This document shows positions 59,691-64,000 of a DNA stretch of 64,000 bases, piece by piece. This DNA is from Leisingera sp. SS27 (GTDB lineage Bacteria > Pseudomonadota > Alphaproteobacteria > Rhodobacterales > Rhodobacteraceae). How positions within the stretch are numbered: the first letter of the stretch is position 1; every line of letters starts with the position of its first letter. Under the pieces are notes generated by a model. The model was not told the DNA's origin and did not search any database. It saw only the letters and a list, made by a program, of their open reading frames with translations. The position numbers and the translations under genes were made by a program. The stretch covers positions 46,616 through 110,615 of the forward strand of contig NZ_JAQNCY010000016.1 of the NCBI RefSeq assembly GCF_028368855.1. The letters run 5' to 3'.

Positions 59691-61049
59691 CTACTTGTTG
59701 GGCAGCAGCACCAGCGCGAAGTCAGGAACCAGGGAGACCAGTACCCAGACCCCGATCAGGGCTGCAAGGTAAGGAACCGTATAGCGGAGCAGGCGGAAAT
59801 ACGGAACACCGGTCACACCTGAGGCGACGTAGAGATTCAACCCGTAAGGCGGTGTAATGAAGCCGATGGAGGCGCCGACCAGGAAGATCACCGAAAAGTG
59901 GATCGGATCGACCCCGACAGAGGCCGCTATGGGCGCCAGGATCGGAGCAAGGATGATGGTGACAGGCAGGCTTTCCAGCACCATGCCGGAGAAGAACACG
60001 ATCACCATCGAGGTGAACAGCACCGCATGGTAGCCACCCATTGAGGTAACAAACCCGCCGATCGCCTGCTGCGCCCCGAGGAGCGACAGGATCTGCTGCA
60101 TCACCACCGAGATTGCAATCAGCGGCGCCAGGATCCCGGTAATCTGGGCCGAACGCACCACGATCGAGGGGATCTGCGGGATGGTGAAGCCTTCGACCAC
60201 CAGCATCTCGGCAAAGGATTTCTCCTCCCAGGTTTTGTCCGTCTGGGCACCTGTGATTTTAGTTACCACCCAGGACAGGACGCCTGCGATAACGCAGAAG
60301 CCGACGGTGACGCCTGCGGCCTCAGTCGGGGAGAATTTGCCGGTGTAGATGCCCCACAGCACCAAGCCGATGGCAAAGAAACCGAGCCAGGCGCCGAATG
60401 CGGTTTTCAGCACCCGGGTCAGCTGCAGCGGGATCAGGAAGCCCCAGCCGTTGCGGTAGCAGATGATCCAGCAGGCAAGCTGCATTCCGATGACCATCAT
60501 TGCGCCCGGCAGGATGCCGGCCACAAACAGGTCCGAGATTGGCAGGTTCATCAGGAAGCCGTAGACAATAAAGATGATCGAGGGCGGGATGATGATGCCA
60601 ACAGTGCCACCCGCGGCGGCGGTGGCGGCCGAGAAGCGCTCATCATAGCCGCCCTTAACCATTTCGGGGTGCAGCATCGAGCCGATAGTGGCTGTTGTCG
60701 CGGAGTTAGACCCTGAAATGGCAGCGAATAACCCGCAGGCGCCGAGCGACGCCATCGCCAGCCCGCCGCGCATCCAGCCTAGACAGGCATAGGCAAAATC
60801 GGACAAACGCCGGGCGATGCCGGATTGGTTGATCAGGTCTCCGGTCAGAATGAACAGCGGCATCGCCAAGAGCGCAAAGCCCTTGTTGAAGACGTTCAGC
60901 AGCTCGGCACCCATATTGTCGAGCGTCAGCCCCAGCACAAAGGAGCAGCCGATAACCCAATAGCCGATCACCAGCAGCACCGGCACCCCGAGCATGAACA
61001 GGAAGGTGACCCCAATCGAGATCAGCGTGACCCAGGTTCCCGTATCCAT
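59691..61049 (-). CDS. dctM: TRAP transporter large permease (DctM)
   Basis: 452 residues, about 12 hydrophobic segments. Family features LLNVFNKGFALLAMPLFILT and GSNSATTATIGSMLHPEM and IIIPPSIIFIVYG. The 12-helix subunit of a sodium-driven uptake system. Start overlaps the dctQ stop by one base. Confidence 0.94.
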   Translation of the reverse strand: MDTGTWVTLISIGVTFLFMLGVPVLLVIGYWVIGCSFVLGLTLDNMGAELLNVFNKGFALLAMPLFILTGDLINQSGIARRLSDFAYACLGWMRGGLAMASLGACGLFAAISGSNSATTATIGSMLHPEMVKGGYDERFSAATAAAGGTVGIIIPPSIIFIVYGFLMNLPISDLFVAGILPGAMMVIGMQLACWIICYRNGWGFLIPLQLTRVLKTAFGAWLGFFAIGLVLWGIYTGKFSPTEAAGVTVGFCVIAGVLSWVVTKITGAQTDKTWEEKSFAEMLVVEGFTIPQIPSIVVRSAQITGILAPLIAISVVMQQILSLLGAQQAIGGFVTSMGGYHAVLFTSMVIVFFSGMVLESLPVTIILAPILAPIAASVGVDPIHFSVIFLVGASIGFITPPYGLNLYVASGVTGVPYFRLLRYTVPYLAALIGVWVLVSLVPDFALVLLPNK

Positions 61050-61717
61050 TACACGTCTCCTCCGATCACGGCCTGTTTGATCAGCGGCGCGCCGCTGCTG
61101 TAGTTGCGGATGTCGTCGGCCAGGTTTTCAAAAACCCGGGCGATCATCAGGACAAAGGACATCGGAGCGGTGATCAGGAACCACCATTGCAGCACGCTGT
61201 CGGTGCCCAGTACGATCTGGAAGTTGGAGGCCGACAGCGCGGTCAGCCGGGTGGTGGTGACAAAAACGATCACGGCAAAGCCGAACCACAGCACCGCATC
61301 CAGAGTGAGGCAACCCATCTGCGCCCAGCGGGGCATGATGGTGCGGAACTCAGAAAAACTTAGATGCGTGCGCAGCCGCACGTTAAAGGCCGCCCCGAAC
61401 CAGGCCATGATCATGAACAAGAGCGGAGGAATGGTGGTGGACCAGGGCTGCTGGTTCTTGAACACGAAGCGGTCGATCACCCCCCAGAAGATGATGAAGG
61501 CAATCGCTAGGTAGCTCCACACCATGATCGTGCGCTCCAGGTGGCGGTCCAGCAGCGGCACCAGCCTGTAGACCAGCATCACCAGAAGGCCGCCGAGCGC
61601 GGCGGCGGCGGTGCCCAGCACCCAGGCGGCATTGCTTTCCAGGGCATTGCGGATTTCCCAGCTGTCCTGGGACGCGAAGGCGCTGAAAATGGCGGCGATA
61701 TCCGGCCAAAGCTGCAT
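61049..61717 (-). CDS. dctQ: TRAP transporter small permease (DctQ)
   Basis: 222 residues, four membrane helices; FKNQQPWSTTIPPLLFMIMA and HLSFSEFRTIMPRWAQM fit DctQ. GGAGGAA precedes the ATG. Confidence 0.88.
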   Translation of the reverse strand: MQLWPDIAAIFSAFASQDSWEIRNALESNAAWVLGTAAAALGGLLVMLVYRLVPLLDRHLERTIMVWSYLAIAFIIFWGVIDRFVFKNQQPWSTTIPPLLFMIMAWFGAAFNVRLRTHLSFSEFRTIMPRWAQMGCLTLDAVLWFGFAVIVFVTTTRLTALSASNFQIVLGTDSVLQWWFLITAPMSFVLMIARVFENLADDIRNYSSGAPLIKQAVIGGDV

Positions 61718-61771
61718 TTGTTCCTCCCCTCATTGCCCCTGTGATCCTGCCGGATCCTGCCGGGCAAACAA

Positions 61772-61793
61772 GCCGGCGCAATCTGGCGCCGGC
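61772..61793 (-). terminator. hairpin between dctP and dctQ
   Basis: Perfect 8-bp stem GCCGGCGC/GCGCCGGC with a 6-nt loop, in the 101-bp gap after dctP. It has no long T tract and probably acts as a partial terminator or mRNA stabiliser that keeps the binding protein more abundant than the permeases. Confidence 0.5.
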
Positions 61794-61818
61794 CCCATGC
61801 TCTTTGTTCAGGCCTTTG

Positions 61819-63051
61819 TCAGCCCTTCCACCAGCGGCGCGGTTCCACGTTTTCAGGCTTCATGTCTTTGTCGACTTCGCGGGCGATGTTGTAGATTTCC
61901 TGATAGGTGTCGATGCCGCCGGCCCACTTGTTCAGCCGGTCACGCCACTGCTCCCACAGCTGCGGCTGGAACTCGGGCGAGCACATTTCCTCGGCCATGC
62001 GGATCTCGCTATCCGGCAGGAAGGCCGGGCGTACTCCGTGTTCTGCAAACACCGTTCCCGGCAGCTGCGGGTCGGAGAAACCGACGGTTTTGACCAGCGC
62101 GGCCTCGTTTGCCGCCTGCACATGGGCCTGCGCCCAATACGCACTCTCCATCACCGCGTCCTGCAGATAGCCTTCGAGGCCGTCGAAGACCTTGGCCGAC
62201 ATCGAAGTGTGCTCAGTGCCGCAGAAGAACTTGAGATCGACCGACTGCGAAACCACGGGCGCCATGTTGGCATAGGCCACTGCGGAGGCCCAGGTTTCAG
62301 CGCCGTCGATCAGACCCTGCTTCAGTCCGTCGAGAGTCTCTTCCCAGGCCACCGGCACCGGATTCAGGTTCAGCGCGTTCATCGCGATCCGGCCCAGTTG
62401 GGTGCCGGTGACGCGGTTCTTAGTGCCGAATAGCTGCTCCAGCTTGGTGATGGTGGGCTGGTCCTTGTATTTCAGGCCCAGCTGGATGCCGCGCAGTTCG
62501 CAGTGGCTGAACAGGAACTTCAGCCCGTGGCGCTTCTCCAGCGGGTCGCGCAGGATTTCCTGGCTCTTGGGATGATACAGGAAATGATACTGCGAGGCGC
62601 GGCCCGGGAACATGAAGGCGTAGTCCAACACGTTCAGGTAGGGTGCGCCCCCGGCCGAGTTCTGGGTTGAAGCGGCATAGATATCGACAATGCCCTGCTG
62701 CGTTTTCTCGACGCAGCTCAGCTGGCCGCAGATCTGGTTGTCGCCGATGAACTCGATCCGGATCTCGCCGTCAGTGCGGGCCTCCAGATCGCGGGCGAAC
62801 TCCAGCGCGCCGGCGCGTTCAATCAGCAGGTTGCGCGCGTTGAAGCCCGAGGCACCGAACTTCAGCGTGTGCTTGGCGGGTTTTGCATAGCGTTTTTCAT
62901 AGGTTGATTCCGCAGCGGACGCGAGATTCGCCAGGCTCATCGCGCCACCAAAGCTCCCAGCGGCCAGAAGGGTCGAGCTCATCCCATAAGTCCCTGCCAC
63001 CCGGAACAGATCCCGCCGCGAAATACGGCCCAATTTGTTAGTCAGCCCCAT
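61819..63051 (-). CDS. dctP: TRAP transporter substrate-binding protein (DctP)
   Basis: 410 residues with a Tat signal (ISRRDLFRVAGTYG) and the DctP fold (TLKFGASGFNARNLLIERAG, LNLNPVPVAWEETLDGLKQG). The start at 63051 is supported by AGGAGAATT before it; an ATG 21 bases upstream is less likely. Ligand unknown; the neighbouring GMC oxidoreductase suggests an alcohol or hydroxy acid. Confidence 0.92.
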   Translation of the reverse strand: MGLTNKLGRISRRDLFRVAGTYGMSSTLLAAGSFGGAMSLANLASAAESTYEKRYAKPAKHTLKFGASGFNARNLLIERAGALEFARDLEARTDGEIRIEFIGDNQICGQLSCVEKTQQGIVDIYAASTQNSAGGAPYLNVLDYAFMFPGRASQYHFLYHPKSQEILRDPLEKRHGLKFLFSHCELRGIQLGLKYKDQPTITKLEQLFGTKNRVTGTQLGRIAMNALNLNPVPVAWEETLDGLKQGLIDGAETWASAVAYANMAPVVSQSVDLKFFCGTEHTSMSAKVFDGLEGYLQDAVMESAYWAQAHVQAANEAALVKTVGFSDPQLPGTVFAEHGVRPAFLPDSEIRMAEEMCSPEFQPQLWEQWRDRLNKWAGGIDTYQEIYNIAREVDKDMKPENVEPRRWWKG

Positions 63052-63155
63052 AATTCTCCTCCCTAAGATCAATTATTGAGACGTTTCGTATCAAAAAACG
63101 CTAGACCAATTTACACATCCTGTATAGAAGTTTTTTCATTGAGTGTTCGGGAGGA
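63052..63155. promoter_or_regulatory. divergent promoter region dctP/GMC oxidoreductase
   Basis: 104 bp, AT-rich, between the two divergent starts. CGTTT...AAACG arms around 63076-63094 form a weak inverted repeat that could be an IclR-type site; no defined promoter elements assigned. Confidence 0.3.
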
Positions 63156-64000
63156 ATGGATTTGGACGCGGATTTCATCGTCATCGGCGCTGGGTCTTCC
63201 GGCTGTGTTGTCGCCAATCGGCTAAGTGCAAACCCGCAAAACAAGGTGGTTCTGCTGGAAGCCGGAGGACGTGACACGAACCCCTGGATTCATATTCCGG
63301 TCGGCTATTTCAAAACCATGCACAACCCGGCAGTGGACTGGTGCTACAGGACTGAACCGGATCCGGGTCTCAATGGCCGCTCTATTGATTGGCCGCGAGG
63401 CAAGGTTTTAGGAGGGTCTTCCTCGTTGAACGGACTATTATATGTCCGCGGCCAGAAGGAGGACTACGACCGCTGGCGCCAGATGGGCAACGAAGGCTGG
63501 GGCTGGGATGATGTATTGCCGCTCTTTAAGCGCTCCGAAGATCAGGAACGCGGCGCGGATGAATTCCACGGCACAGGCGGCCCGCTGGCGGTCTCGAACA
63601 TGCGCATCCAGCGCCCGATCTGCGACGCTTGGGTGGCAGCCGCGCAAGAGGCGGGATACCCGTTTAACCCCGATTACAACGGAGCGGATCAAGAAGGCGT
63701 CGGCTACTTCCAGCTCACCACCCGCAACGGTCGGCGCTGCAGTGCGGCAGTCGCCTTCCTTAAGCCTGCGCGGAACCGGCCTAATCTTCAGATCATCACA
63801 AATGCCCTCGTCGAAAAGATAAATCTAGACGGGCGCCGGGTGACAGGCGTCAGCTATCTTGACAAAGCAGGCCAGCACCACACTATTACGGCCCGCAGGG
63901 AAGTGATACTGTCCGGCGGCGCTATCAATTCGCCGCAAACCTTGATGCTGTCAGGTATCGGCCCGGCTGACCAGTTGCAGACCAATGGTATCGAACCACT
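63156..64000 (+). CDS. GMC-family FAD oxidoreductase (3' end outside window)
   Basis: About 281 visible residues; the frame is open to the window end. N-terminal FAD-binding motif DFIVIGAGSSGCVVANRLS, then LLEAGG, PRGKVLGGSSSLNGLLYVRG and GAINSPQTLMLSGIGP, all standard for choline-dehydrogenase-like enzymes. Oxidises an alcohol. The ATG at 63156 sits directly behind GGGAGGA, so TTG at 63162 could be the actual start. Divergent from the TRAP genes, probably using the imported compound. Confidence 0.9.
   Translation, partial: MDLDADFIVIGAGSSGCVVANRLSANPQNKVVLLEAGGRDTNPWIHIPVGYFKTMHNPAVDWCYRTEPDPGLNGRSIDWPRGKVLGGSSSLNGLLYVRGQKEDYDRWRQMGNEGWGWDDVLPLFKRSEDQERGADEFHGTGGPLAVSNMRIQRPICDAWVAAAQEAGYPFNPDYNGADQEGVGYFQLTTRNGRRCSAAVAFLKPARNRPNLQIITNALVEKINLDGRRVTGVSYLDKAGQHHTITARREVILSGGAINSPQTLMLSGIGPADQLQTNGIEP

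Noticed and set aside
1..64000. tRNA and rRNA genes
   Set aside because: No tRNA-like cloverleaf or rRNA sequence was noticed on either strand; a dedicated scan was not possible.

Overview
The window looks like a large part of a conjugative plasmid from a marine alphaproteobacterium of the Rhodobacteraceae (Roseobacter group; Leisingera, Phaeobacter or Ruegeria-like). Reasons: high GC, an HvrA-like H-NS protein, a DctPQM TRAP transporter, DUF3560/DUF3768/DUF1173 proteins, a pair resembling RcgA/RcgR, and an F-type (TraA-TraG) type IV secretion system combined with a MobF relaxase. No rRNA or tRNA genes were seen. Assignments rest on reading motifs by eye; no database search was run.

Layout. 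0-5.1 kb: traI relaxase-helicase (5' end outside the window), a coiled-coil protein, three consecutive inverted repeats that are a candidate oriT, a lytic-transglycosylase-like protein and a membrane protein. 5.1-9.2 kb: minus-strand genes (H-NS, secreted nuclease, membrane protein, VapBC toxin-antitoxin, a possible ADP-ribosyltransferase-like protein). 9.3-11.8 kb: a transposon-like cassette (E1) carrying a retron operon. 11.9-25.1 kb: an almost entirely minus-strand block resembling a plasmid leading region (ParB-like protein, DNA methylases, DUF3560, DUF3768, small zinc proteins), interrupted by a plus-strand parAB operon flanked by 7-bp repeat arrays. Large palindromes lie upstream of most minus-strand transcription units here. 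25.3-29.5 kb: FadL-type porin, RcgR-like hydrolase and RcgA-like membrane protein. 29.5-31.1 kb: iteron origin and repA. 31.3-33.3 kb: a second cassette (E2) of the same kind as E1, carrying an amidohydrolase. 33.5-56.2 kb: the transfer operon traA-L-E-K-B-V-orf-C-trbI-S26 peptidase-traW-U-trbC-N(split)-thioredoxin-traF-DUF1173-traH-traG, followed by a DsbA-like pair and two lipoproteins. 56.2-58.9 kb: two IS elements (ISNCY-like and IS30). 58.9-64 kb: IclR regulator, TRAP transporter and a GMC oxidoreductase (cut by the window end), a metabolic cluster unlike the backbone.

How it fits together. RepA with iterons replicates the plasmid and ParAB with heptad arrays segregates it. TraI would nick oriT and the F-type system would export the strand. 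If oriT is near 3.5 kb and the plus strand is transferred from there, the minus-strand block at 5-25 kb would enter first and the tra genes last. This is the layout expected of a leading region with anti-defence genes served by single-strand promoters.

The most unusual discovery is the pair of non-autonomous cassettes E1 and E2. Both have near-identical 85-bp terminal inverted repeats, two distinct conserved sub-terminal arms (A and B) and 5-bp target duplications. Neither has a transposase, and the unrelated cargo is read from the B end toward the A end in both.
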